Origin: an uncultured Clostridia bacterium
Lineage (GTDB): Bacteria > Bacillota > Clostridia > Oscillospirales > CAG-272
Direction: 5' to 3'
Length of the DNA stretch: 15,543 bases
Assembly (NCBI GenBank): GCA_947627815.1
Contig: CANQXN010000025.1
Coordinates: 1-15,543, forward strand
Shown here: piece by piece, positions 1-8,050 of the stretch
Layout: each line of letters begins with the position of its first letter
Numbering within the stretch: position 1 is the first letter of the stretch
Program-made: the position numbers and the translations under genes
The notes under the pieces: model-generated
What the model saw: the letters and a program-made list of their open reading frames with translations, nothing else
Databases searched by the model: none
What the model was told of the DNA's origin: nothing

Positions 1-1
1 G

Positions 2-757
2 GGCAAAGTCGAGAGCATGTTTGTCAAGGGACATCACGCCAAACAGGCGCTCGTGGAGGCCAACCTCCGCTTGGTGGTCAGCATCGCCAAACGCCATTCC
101 GGCAAGGGACTGTCTTTTCTGGATCTGATTCAGGAGGGTAACCTCGGTCTTTTGAAGGCAGTAGAAAAATTCGATTATCGGAAAAACTTCAAGTTTTCCA
201 CTTATGCCACCTGGTGGATCCGTCAGGCCATCACCCGCGCCATCGCCGATCAGGCGCGCACCATCCGGATTCCGGTGCATATGGTGGAGACGATTCACAA
301 AGTCTCCCGCGTCTCGCGCAAACTGCTTCAGGAATTGGGGCGCGATCCCAGCGTGGACGAGATCGCGGCGGAAATGGGAATTTCCCCCGATAAAGTGCGG
401 GAATATATGAAGATCGCGCTCGATCCCGTCTCGCTGGAAATGCCGATCGGCGAAGAAGAGGACTCCCATCTCGGCGATTTCATTCAGGATGACGATTCGC
501 CGTCTCCTTCCGATTCGGTTTCTCAGACCATGCTGCGGGAACAGCTTCTCGAAGTGCTGAAGACGCTGACCCCCCGGGAAGAGCAGGTATTGAAGCTGCG
601 TTTCGGCCTCAAGGACGGCAGAATGCGGACGCTGGAAGATGTGGGCAAGATCTTCAATATCACCCGGGAACGCATCCGCCAGATCGAAGCCAAGGCGCTG
701 CGCAAGCTCCGCCATCCCAGCCGTTCCAAACGGTTAAAAGACTATCTGGATTCCTGA
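2..757 (+). CDS. rpoD: RNA polymerase primary sigma factor RpoD/SigA (5' end outside window)
   Basis: This is the housekeeping sigma factor, which directs core RNA polymerase to -35/-10 promoters and melts the -10 element. The frame is already open at the left edge, so the N-terminal part (regions 1.1 and 1.2) is missing; the ATG at 17 is internal. Region 2.1 is visible as ANLRLVVSIAKR. Regions 2.3-2.4, which melt and read the -10 element, contain TYATWWIRQAITRAI (from about 200). Region 3 follows (RIPVHMVETIHKV). Region 4.2 (about 626-710), the helix-turn-helix that reads the -35 element, contains ITRERIRQIEAKALRKL. The last residues (KRLKDYLDS) are the normal sigma-70 C-terminus, so the 3' end is intact. 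The TTGACA/TATAAT promoters in this window fit this factor. Stationary-phase or sporulation sigma factors are unlikely because regions 2.4 and 4.2 have the primary-sigma form. Confidence 0.97.
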   Translation, partial: GKVESMFVKGHHAKQALVEANLRLVVSIAKRHSGKGLSFLDLIQEGNLGLLKAVEKFDYRKNFKFSTYATWWIRQAITRAIADQARTIRIPVHMVETIHKVSRVSRKLLQELGRDPSVDEIAAEMGISPDKVREYMKIALDPVSLEMPIGEEEDSHLGDFIQDDDSPSPSDSVSQTMLREQLLEVLKTLTPREEQVLKLRFGLKDGRMRTLEDVGKIFNITRERIRQIEAKALRKLRHPSRSKRLKDYLDS

Positions 758-872
758 TCCCGACAATTTTTGGCGCATAAAACAAAAGAAAAGAAAAAAG
801 TTTGTCTGATGCCACAAAAAAAACGGCAATATTCACAAAACAAAACCGCTGATTTGAGCAGATTGCCACAAG

Positions 873-899
873 AAAAAGCCGCCGTCTGGCCGGCGTTTT
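873..899 (+). terminator. possible weak terminator after rpoD
   Basis: A short hairpin CGCCG (880-884) / CGGCG (891-895) with a 6-nt loop is preceded by AAAAAG and followed by TTTT. The stem is only 5 bp and lies about 120 nt past the rpoD stop, so termination here is uncertain. The rest of 758-931 is A-rich with nothing else I recognise. Confidence 0.35.
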
Positions 900-931
900 C
901 GTAAAAAGAAAAAGCGTTTACAATTTGTGCC

Positions 932-960
932 TTGACATTGCCGTCAAAATCATATAAAAT
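932..960 (+). promoter_or_regulatory. SigA-type promoter of the lipoprotein gene
   Basis: A perfect -35 TTGACA (932-937) is followed after 17 bp by TAAAAT (955-960), a 5/6 match to the -10 consensus. Transcription should start near 966-968. The upstream in-frame ATG at 931-933 lies on the -35 box and cannot be in the mRNA, which supports the gene start at 1079. The leader of about 110 nt has a small hairpin GCGGG (997-1001) / CCCGC (1007-1011). Confidence 0.85.
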
Positions 961-982
961 ACTACTGTTATATTACTGTAGT
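961..982 (+). promoter_or_regulatory. candidate operator: near-palindrome over the transcription start
   Basis: These 22 bp directly follow the -10 box and can pair with their own complement at 9 of 11 positions (outer arms ACTAC and GTAGT). The same stretch also has TACTGT twice (963-968 and 974-979), 11 bp apart, about one helical turn. Position and symmetry suit a repressor-binding site, but this is inference and no regulator gene is next to it. Confidence 0.4.
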
Positions 983-1078
983 ATGCGGTTTTATCGGCGG
1001 GGTTTTCCCGCTTCCCGGCCAAAAGGAGAGGGAAACGCCGACAAACGCGAGTTTTGCTTGTTCAAGGAGGAGAACAGT

Positions 1079-2863
1079 ATGAAACGCAAGCTGTCACTTC
1101 TGGCAGTACTTATTGCCATGCTGTCGCTGGTTCTCTTCATCACCGCCTGCGGCGGCGATGAAAATGTGGCTTCCGCTACGAGTATTCCGGAGCGTACCAT
1201 TACGATTTACGCCATTACCGGAAAAACTACCACCGCGGAAGCTGTGGCGAGCGTCCAGGCGGCCATGAACAAAATCACCGAATCGAAATTCAAAACCCAT
1301 GTGGTTCTCAAGCTGTTTGATGAAGATCACTATGCCGAGGCGCTGAATCAGGCGTTTGAAACCTATGCCAACCGGGATACGACCCCGACAAGGCCTTCCG
1401 GCAGCGGCAATACGACCGATGTGACGGTCGAGGTCAACGAATTCGGGCGTCCTGTTACCGTCTATCCCGAAGTCGTCGACGGGCAGGTCGATATCTTCTT
1501 GATTCCAGAAGGGGTTTCCGCTTTCAACTTCTATACCAACGGTTACTATACCAAGGAAAATCCCGACGGCACGACTTCGACAAGCGGCATCTGCGCCGAT
1601 TTGAACGAACACTTGGCCTCTAACGGCAATTCTTCTGTTCTGAAGCAGTATATCCCCGCGATTGTTCTCGATTATTGCCGCAAGGATCCCATCGATTCTT
1701 CATCGTCTTTGTACGGCATTCCCTCCAACCGCTACTATGCCGACGCCGAATATATGCTTGTCAGCAAGAGCCTTCTGGAAGAATACAATTACGATCCCGC
1801 CACCATCACCGATATGTTTTCGGCGCAGTCCTTCCTCTGCGACCTGGCCGCCGACTGCAAAGCCGGTCTGCGTCCCGGCGTGATCCCGCTGTACAATACG
1901 CCCGGCATGAATCTTGTCAGCGTCACCGGCAGAAATTCCGTGATCACCCAGTATGTGGCTGAAAATTCCACCGCCGCTTCCGGCATGTTCACGCCCATGA
2001 ATATTTTCACCATTCCCACGGTTCAGCGGGCGATGGGCTTTGTCAATGAGATCAATAAAGCGGGCGGCATCATGCCCCGCGTCACCGATACCGTTGACTT
2101 CTCCGTAGAGTTCGGCGCCGCGTTTGTCAAAGGCAACGCCAGCATCCCCGATATTTACGGCGATGACTACTGCGTGATTATGACCGGCTCGCCGATCGCC
2201 GGCAATGAAGCGATCTACAAGGGCATTTACGCCGTGAGCAAATTTGCGGAAGACGCCGGTTATGTCGACCGCTGCATGGAGATTATCACATTGCTCAATA
2301 CCGATAAGGAATTCCGCAATCTCTTCGGCTACGGCGTGGAAAACAGCAACTATATCATCGATGAAGAGACCGGTCTTGTCAATGTCATCAACGATACTTA
2401 TGCGATGGATCTGGAAGAGACCGGCAACATGTTCCTTCTCATGCAGAACAGTGAGATGAGCGAAGAAGAGCTTCTTCTTTCCGCCAATAACTGGGCGTAT
2501 GCCAAAGCGACCAACAATCACGCTGTCGTTTCTCCTTACACCAAATTTGAATTGTCCACCCGCTATGTGGCCAGCGAATATACCAGCCTTTCCACCTATG
2601 TTCCCACGATTATGGTGATTCCGGAGCTGGAAAAGCTGTATGATGAAATCTGGATCTGGATTTCCGAGTATCCTACCTACATCAGCCCCAATTCCGGCGA
2701 ACCGCTGAGCAACTTTACCGAATATCTTCTGGTCTTGCAGAAGGAGCTGGATAAGAATCTGTACGCCGCCAGCGCTTCTTCTACTAGAAGCAGCTCCCTG
2801 TCTATCAGACAGCAATATACCAACTGGTACGCCGTCACCTACGGCGAACTCAAACCCACCTGA
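1079..2863 (+). CDS. lipoprotein resembling extracellular solute-binding proteins
   Basis: A secreted lipoprotein of 594 residues, probably a substrate-capture protein anchored to the outer face of the membrane. It has a basic N-region (MKRK), a hydrophobic stretch and a lipobox ITAC with the lipidated Cys at residue 24, followed by GGDEN. The body resembles ABC-type sugar/oligosaccharide-binding proteins: an early strand TITIYAITG, then VDGQVDIFLIPEG, then YGIPSNRYYADAEYMLVSK, where such proteins describe the closed ligand site. A Ser/Thr/Pro-rich insertion lies near residues 97-117, and the C-terminal tail is Ser-rich. It is somewhat longer than common family members. The start at 1079 has AAGGAGG (1064-1070) at 8 nt and yields the signal peptide; an upstream in-frame ATG lies in the promoter. 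No permease or ATPase gene is adjacent, so it may serve a distant transporter or act only in binding. The substrate cannot be told from the sequence. Confidence 0.82.
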   Translation: MKRKLSLLAVLIAMLSLVLFITACGGDENVASATSIPERTITIYAITGKTTTAEAVASVQAAMNKITESKFKTHVVLKLFDEDHYAEALNQAFETYANRDTTPTRPSGSGNTTDVTVEVNEFGRPVTVYPEVVDGQVDIFLIPEGVSAFNFYTNGYYTKENPDGTTSTSGICADLNEHLASNGNSSVLKQYIPAIVLDYCRKDPIDSSSSLYGIPSNRYYADAEYMLVSKSLLEEYNYDPATITDMFSAQSFLCDLAADCKAGLRPGVIPLYNTPGMNLVSVTGRNSVITQYVAENSTAASGMFTPMNIFTIPTVQRAMGFVNEINKAGGIMPRVTDTVDFSVEFGAAFVKGNASIPDIYGDDYCVIMTGSPIAGNEAIYKGIYAVSKFAEDAGYVDRCMEIITLLNTDKEFRNLFGYGVENSNYIIDEETGLVNVINDTYAMDLEETGNMFLLMQNSEMSEEELLLSANNWAYAKATNNHAVVSPYTKFELSTRYVASEYTSLSTYVPTIMVIPELEKLYDEIWIWISEYPTYISPNSGEPLSNFTEYLLVLQKELDKNLYAASASSTRSSSLSIRQQYTNWYAVTYGELKPT

Positions 2864-2883
2864 TAGCGGCATAACAGAATGAA

Positions 2884-2921
2884 AAAACATCCGGAAAAGA
2901 GCTTTCTTTTCCGGATGTTTT
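2884..2921 (+). terminator. strong intrinsic terminator after the lipoprotein gene
   Basis: A perfect 16-bp inverted repeat (2884-2899 with 2906-2921, core CATCCGGAAAAG) closes a 6-nt loop AGCTTT and ends in TTTT. It starts 20 nt after the stop codon. The A-rich 5' arm means it may also work on the opposite strand. It separates this gene from the str operon. The remainder of 2864-3223 holds the rpsL promoter and leader and no credible gene. Confidence 0.9.
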
Positions 2922-3099
2922 CGTGTGCCGTCAAACATGACTTTTTCCGGGGTTTTTGTGTAAAACAAGAAAAAAGCCGCAAAAACAGGAATAAAATCGG
3001 CGGAGCAGGGCAATATTTGATAGAATTGTCAATTTGGTCATGAAGGCTGGAAACATTTTGTGCAAAAGGGAAAATTTTTACGATTTTGTCAGGCGACCC

Positions 3100-3128
3100 T
3101 TGACAACGAAAGGCCGTTTGTGTATAAT
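3100..3128 (+). promoter_or_regulatory. promoter of the str operon
   Basis: Consensus -35 TTGACA (3100-3105) and consensus -10 TATAAT (3123-3128) with the ideal 17-bp spacer. An A/T-rich tract at about 3070-3088 sits where an UP element would contact the alpha subunit. This is the strongest promoter in the window, as expected for ribosomal protein and elongation factor genes. The predicted leader to the rpsL start is about 90 nt. Confidence 0.92.
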
Positions 3129-3223
3129 AAATAAGTCAATATGCGGTTCTATGGGTTCAGCCCCCAAAGAGGCGCGTGTCGATCATATCAGCAGTTTATT
3201 TCAACAGGTTAGGAGGTGTAAAT

Positions 3224-3637
3224 TTGCCAACATTTAACCAGCTTGTCAAGTACGGGCGACAGAACAAAACCTACAAGTCCAAGGCTCCCGCGCTGCAGAA
3301 AGGGTTCAACTCCCTGACAAAGGAAGTGACCAATCAGTCTTCTCCTCAGAGAAGAGGTGTCTGCACCAAGGTGTCGACAACCGGCCCGAAGAAGCCGAAC
3401 TCCGCTCTTCGTAAGATCGCGAGAGTTAAGCTCACCAACGGCATGGAAGCGACGGTCTATATCCCCGGGATCGGACATAACCTTCAGGAACACTCGGTTG
3501 TGCTGATCAGAGGCGGGAGAGTCCGTGACCTTCCCGGTGTGCGTTATCACATCATTCGCGGTAAGCTTGATGCCCAAGGCGTTGCCAACCGCAAACAGGG
3601 CCGTTCCAAGTACGGCGCCAAGACACCCAAAAAATAA
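3224..3637 (+). CDS. rpsL: 30S ribosomal protein S12
   Basis: S12 lines the decoding centre of the 30S subunit and monitors codon-anticodon pairing. The product is 137 residues, the long form of Bacillota, with an insertion around residues 18-40. Signature segments are PKKPNSALRK (55-64), GIGHNLQEHSVVLIRGG (82-98) and DLPGVRYH (102-109). Translation starts at TTG (3224-3226): AGGAGGTG (3211-3218) is 5 nt upstream, and the protein then begins MPTFNQLVKYGR, matching the family N-terminus. A longer frame from ATG 3176 would add 16 residues unlike S12. Lys56, equivalent to E. coli Lys43, is kept. Residue 101 (CGT, 3524-3526) is Arg, where E. coli has Lys88; Lys88 to Arg is a known streptomycin-resistance change. 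It is the first gene of the rpsL-rpsG-fusA-tuf operon. Confidence 0.97.
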   Translation: MPTFNQLVKYGRQNKTYKSKAPALQKGFNSLTKEVTNQSSPQRRGVCTKVSTTGPKKPNSALRKIARVKLTNGMEATVYIPGIGHNLQEHSVVLIRGGRVRDLPGVRYHIIRGKLDAQGVANRKQGRSKYGAKTPKK

Positions 3638-3785
3638 ACGGGTGGAGAGGTAACTGAAGTCTCCGAAACAAAAGCACATGACCTGTTGAATTGATATGAA
3701 TCGATCCTCTTCGGGTATTGTGCATTTACGGAAGAAAACTTTCGAGTACCTGTGATTTCATTATTTTATGAAGGAGGGAAGTACA
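3638..3785 (+). other. rpsL-rpsG intercistronic spacer
   Basis: The 148-nt gap is large within an operon. It holds a small hairpin GGAGA (3644-3648) / TCTCC (3660-3664) and no terminator or clear promoter. In E. coli the S7 protein represses translation by binding the rpsL-rpsG spacer, so this region is the obvious place for an equivalent site; that is inference from family knowledge, and I did not recognise the E. coli structure itself. Confidence 0.35.
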
Positions 3786-4256
3786 GTGCCAAGAAGAGGT
3801 AATATTTCCAAAAGAGAAGTCTTGCCGGATCCTGTTTATAATTCTACGCTTGTAACCAAGCTGATCAATAACATGATGTACGACGGCAAGAAAGGCGTAT
3901 CTCAGAAGATCGTTTACGATGCTTTTAAGATCGTCGAAGAAAAGACCGGCAAAAACGCGCTGGAAGCGTTTACCGCCGCTCTTGAAAATGTTATGCCTTT
4001 GTTGGAAGTCAAGGGACGCAGACTCGGCGGCGCCACCTATCAGGTGCCGATGGAAGTCAGACCCGAAAGAAGACAGACACTGGGGCTGCGCTGGATCCGG
4101 AACTACTCCCGGACCCGCAGCGAACGGACGATGGCTGAGCGTCTGGCCGGTGAGATCATCGATGCTTGCAACAACATGGGCGGCGCCTTTAAGAAAAAGG
4201 AAGAAACCCACAAAATGGCGGAAGCCAACAAGGCTTTTGCTCACTACAAATATTGA
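3786..4256 (+). CDS. rpsG: 30S ribosomal protein S7
   Basis: S7 nucleates assembly of the 30S head by binding the 3' domain of 16S rRNA and borders the E site and mRNA exit. The product is 156 residues, the normal length. The start is GTG (3786-3788) with AAGGAGGG (3771-3778) 7 nt upstream, giving MPRRGNISKREVLPDPVYNS, the canonical N-terminus. The in-frame ATG at 3768 lies upstream of the ribosome binding site and would add six unrelated residues. Conserved blocks include EVRPERRQTLGLRW (about 87-100) and THKMAEANKAFAHY at the C-terminus. The fusA start is 38 nt downstream. In E. coli S7 is the autogenous repressor of the str operon; whether that holds here is not known. Confidence 0.97.
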   Translation: MPRRGNISKREVLPDPVYNSTLVTKLINNMMYDGKKGVSQKIVYDAFKIVEEKTGKNALEAFTAALENVMPLLEVKGRRLGGATYQVPMEVRPERRQTLGLRWIRNYSRTRSERTMAERLAGEIIDACNNMGGAFKKKEETHKMAEANKAFAHYKY

Positions 4257-4294
4257 TGCGGGAAGCGGAATTGCAAGGAGTTTAACAAAGCACA

Positions 4295-6379
4295 ATGCCA
4301 AGAGAATATTCACTTGAGAACACAAGAAACATAGGAATTATGGCGCATATCGACGCCGGTAAGACCACGACCACCGAGCGTATCCTTTTTTACACGGGTC
4401 GGACCCACAAGATCGGCGAGACTCACGAAGGCAACGCGCAGATGGACTGGATGGAACAGGAGCAGGAGCGCGGCATCACCATTACTTCTGCCGCCACCAC
4501 CTGTTTTTGGAAAGGCAATCGGATTAACATCATCGACACCCCCGGCCATGTGGACTTTACGGTTGAGGTTGAGCGCTCCTTGCGTGTGCTTGACGGCTCG
4601 GTGACGGTTCTCTGCGCCAAAGGCGGCGTGGAGCCTCAGTCCGAGACAGTCTGGCATCAGGCGGACAAGTACCATGTGCCGAGAATGGCGTATGTCAACA
4701 AAATGGACATCAACGGCGCCGATTTCTACCGCGTGGTAGCCATGATGCACGAACGCCTGAAGGCCAATGCCGTTCCGATCCAGTTGCCCATCGGCGCGGA
4801 GGCATCCTTCTGCGGCATCATCGACCTCATGAACATGGAAGCCGACATCTATTACGATGAGTTGGGCAAGGATATGAGAGTCGAGCCGATTCCCGCCGAT
4901 ATGAAGGAAAAGGCCGAAGAATACCGTCGGCAGATGGTGGAAGCTATCGCCGATACCGATGATGACCTGATGGAAATGCTCCTCAACGACGAGGAGATCC
5001 CGGTGGAGCTTTTGAAGAAGGCGCTGCGCGCCGCCACCATCGCCAACCAGATTGTGCCGGTGGTCTGCGGTACTTCCTACCGCAACAAAGGCGTTCAGAA
5101 GCTTTTGGACGCCATTGTGGACTATATGCCCGCGCCTACCGATATTCCTTCCATCAAGGGTATCAACCCCGAAACCGGCGAAGAAACGGTGCGGCATCCC
5201 GATGATAACGGCCCGTTCTCCGCGCTGGCTTTCAAAATTATGACAGACCCCTATGTGGGCAAGCTCTGCTTCTTCCGCGTCTATTCCGGCCACATTCCCA
5301 CAGGCACCACGGTCTATAACTCGACCAAGGGGACAAGAGAGCGGTTCGGCCGTATTCTCCAGATGCACGCCAACGAGAGAAAAGACATTGATGCCTGCTA
5401 CTCCGGCGATATCGCCGCTGTCGTCGGTCTGAAGAATACCACGACGGGCGACACGCTCTGTTTGGAAGACGATCCTGTGATTCTCGAATCCATGGAATTT
5501 CCGGAACCCGTGATTAAGGTGGCCATTGAACCGAAGACCAAAGCGGGGCAGGAGAAAATGGGCATCGCGCTCTCCAAGCTGGCGGAAGAAGATCCCACAT
5601 TCCGCACCTATACCGATGAAGAGACCGGTCAGACGATCATCGCCGGCATGGGCGAACTCCATTTGGAGATCATCGTTGACCGCCTGCTGCGGGAATTCAA
5701 AGTGGAAGCCAATGTGGGCAAACCGCAGGTTTCCTACAAAGAGACGATTACCACATCGGCCGATTGCGATATGAAATATGCGCGTCAGTCCGGCGGTAAA
5801 GGCCAGTACGGTCATGTCAAAATCACGATCGAGCCGAACGAACCCGGCAAGGGCTATGAGTTCATCAACAAAGTGGTGGGCGGCGCTATCCCCAAGGAAT
5901 ATATTCCCGCGGTAGATGCCGGTATCCAGGGCGCCATGCAAACCGGCGTGCTGGCGGGCTACAATGTGGTGGATGTCAAAGTCACCCTGTATGACGGTTC
6001 TTATCACGAAGTTGACTCTTCCGAAATGGCGTTCAAGATCGCGGGTTCCATGGCATTCAAAGATGCTATGAAACGGGCGAAACCCATTCTTACCGAGCCA
6101 ATCATGAAAGTGGTGGTGCTGGTTCCCGAACAGTATCTCGGTTCGGTGATCGGCGACCTCAATGCCCGCCGCGCTACCATCCAATCGATGGAGCAGGTGG
6201 GCGGCACCCAGCAGGTAACCGCACAGGTTCCGCTGGCCTCCATGTTCGGCTACGCGACCGAGCTGCGTTCGATCACGCAGGGGCGCGGCCAGTATTCCAT
6301 GGAGCCAAGTCATTTCGCCCAGGTGCCGAAGAGCATCCAGGAAACCATTATTACCGCTCATAGCGGCGGAAAAAACTGA
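4295..6379 (+). CDS. fusA: translation elongation factor G
   Basis: EF-G is the GTPase that drives translocation of tRNA and mRNA on the ribosome and, with ribosome recycling factor, splits post-termination ribosomes. At 694 residues it is full length. G-domain motifs are intact: P-loop AHIDAGKT (17-24), switch I RGITIT (59-64), DTPGH (81-85) with catalytic His85, and NKMD (135-138). Domain III contains GMGELHLE; domain IV contains GGKGQYGHV; the C-terminal domain V contains GTQQVTAQVPL. The start MPREYSLENTRNIGIMAHIDAG matches the family, although the ribosome binding site CAAGGAG (4274-4280) lies 14 nt upstream, longer than its neighbours' spacing. It is the third gene of the str operon. 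Nothing marks it as the paralogue EF-G2 or a tetracycline ribosomal-protection protein; the operon position and domain IV loop argue for true EF-G. Confidence 0.98.
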   Translation: MPREYSLENTRNIGIMAHIDAGKTTTTERILFYTGRTHKIGETHEGNAQMDWMEQEQERGITITSAATTCFWKGNRINIIDTPGHVDFTVEVERSLRVLDGSVTVLCAKGGVEPQSETVWHQADKYHVPRMAYVNKMDINGADFYRVVAMMHERLKANAVPIQLPIGAEASFCGIIDLMNMEADIYYDELGKDMRVEPIPADMKEKAEEYRRQMVEAIADTDDDLMEMLLNDEEIPVELLKKALRAATIANQIVPVVCGTSYRNKGVQKLLDAIVDYMPAPTDIPSIKGINPETGEETVRHPDDNGPFSALAFKIMTDPYVGKLCFFRVYSGHIPTGTTVYNSTKGTRERFGRILQMHANERKDIDACYSGDIAAVVGLKNTTTGDTLCLEDDPVILESMEFPEPVIKVAIEPKTKAGQEKMGIALSKLAEEDPTFRTYTDEETGQTIIAGMGELHLEIIVDRLLREFKVEANVGKPQVSYKETITTSADCDMKYARQSGGKGQYGHVKITIEPNEPGKGYEFINKVVGGAIPKEYIPAVDAGIQGAMQTGVLAGYNVVDVKVTLYDGSYHEVDSSEMAFKIAGSMAFKDAMKRAKPILTEPIMKVVVLVPEQYLGSVIGDLNARRATIQSMEQVGGTQQVTAQVPLASMFGYATELRSITQGRGQYSMEPSHFAQVPKSIQETIITAHSGGKN

Positions 6380-6415
6380 TTTAAAAAACATATTGATTTA
6401 GGAGGAATCCCAAAA

Positions 6416-7621
<1,206 letters not shown>

Positions 7622-7660
7622 GTTTAAGCCAAGATTCTTACGACAAAAGGCTAAAATTTC

Positions 7661-7700
7661 CCGCACCGGCCGGCTTTTGCCGGTCGGTGCGGCGACTTTT
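7661..7700 (+). terminator. str operon terminator
   Basis: A 14-bp GC-rich stem (7661-7674 with 7679-7692, one G-U pair) closes a TTTT loop and is followed after CGAC by TTTT (7697-7700). The stem is very stable but the U tract is short and offset. It begins 39 nt after the tuf stop. Confidence 0.78.
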
Positions 7701-7743
7701 GCATCACCGCATATACTGAAATAACCTTTCAAAAACAATCGGG

Positions 7744-7778
7744 AAGGGCGCCGCACAGACGGCAGCCCGCGCCCTTTT
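7744..7778 (+). terminator. terminator-like hairpin just before the FMN aptamer
   Basis: AAGGGCGC (7744-7751) pairs perfectly with GCGCCCTT (7769-7776), and the arm runs into TTTT. It could be a second terminator for tuf or an insulating structure. I found no convincing promoter between it and the aptamer; the best -10-like site, TATACT at 7712-7717, has no good -35. The origin of the riboswitch transcript is therefore open. Confidence 0.4.
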
Positions 7779-7786
7779 GTCATACA

Positions 7787-7916
7787 GCTTTGGGGGATGG
7801 TGCAATTCCACACCGGCGGTGTTTCCCGTCAAGGGATCAGTCCGCGAACGCTCGTCAAGCGAGCGCCGAACAGGTTACATTCCTGTACCGACGGTTACAG
7901 TCCGGATGATAAAAGC
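7787..7916 (+). promoter_or_regulatory. FMN riboswitch (RFN element) controlling ribU
   Basis: This mRNA leader binds flavin mononucleotide and represses the downstream riboflavin transporter when FMN is plentiful. The conserved core is recognisable: GGGGGATGGTGCAATTCCAC, then ACCGGCGGT (7812-7820), AGTCCGCGAACGC, the second arm TTACATTCCTGTACCGACGG, and CAGTCCGGATGATA just before the closing stem. P1 is GCTTT (7787-7791) with AAAGC (7912-7916). An intrinsic terminator follows 28 nt later, so control is most likely by premature termination. An open reading frame runs through the aptamer, but that is not coding. Confidence 0.95.
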
Positions 7917-7943
7917 GAAATGGGCGATTATGTCCTTTTTTCT

Positions 7944-7965
7944 GTCCCCTTTCGGGGACTTTTTT
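7944..7965 (+). terminator. expression-platform terminator of the FMN riboswitch
   Basis: GTCCCC (7944-7949) and GGGGAC (7954-7959) form a perfect stem around TTTC, followed by TTTTTT. A competing pairing is visible: 7916-7924 (CGAAATGGG) can pair with 7946-7954 (CCCCTTTCG) with one mismatch. It would use the last base of P1 and the 5' arm of the terminator, so it can act as an antiterminator when FMN is absent. Confidence 0.88.
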
Positions 7966-8050
7966 ATTGCCCTTGGGACAGAAAATTGGCTTCTATGCTA
8001 AACATAATAGCTTTTCGCTTCTGCAAAAACGGCACTATTGCCGGATTGGC

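Noticed and set aside
932..1078. N-terminal extension of the lipoprotein gene from an ATG near 931
   Set aside because: The ATG overlaps the perfect -35 box of its own promoter and lies upstream of the predicted transcription start; the signal peptide and AAGGAGG site fit ATG 1079.
1700..3013. 437-residue open frame on the - strand
   Set aside because: It is antisense to the lipoprotein gene and spans its terminator; no ribosome binding site or recognisable domain.
3696..3755. 19-codon open frame in the rpsL-rpsG spacer
   Set aside because: No ribosome binding site before its ATG, and a frame this short occurs by chance; kept only as part of the spacer.
4310..6391. 693-residue open frame on the - strand
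   Set aside because: It mirrors EF-G codon structure; the His/Gly-rich product resembles no protein, and the + strand is an obvious full EF-G.
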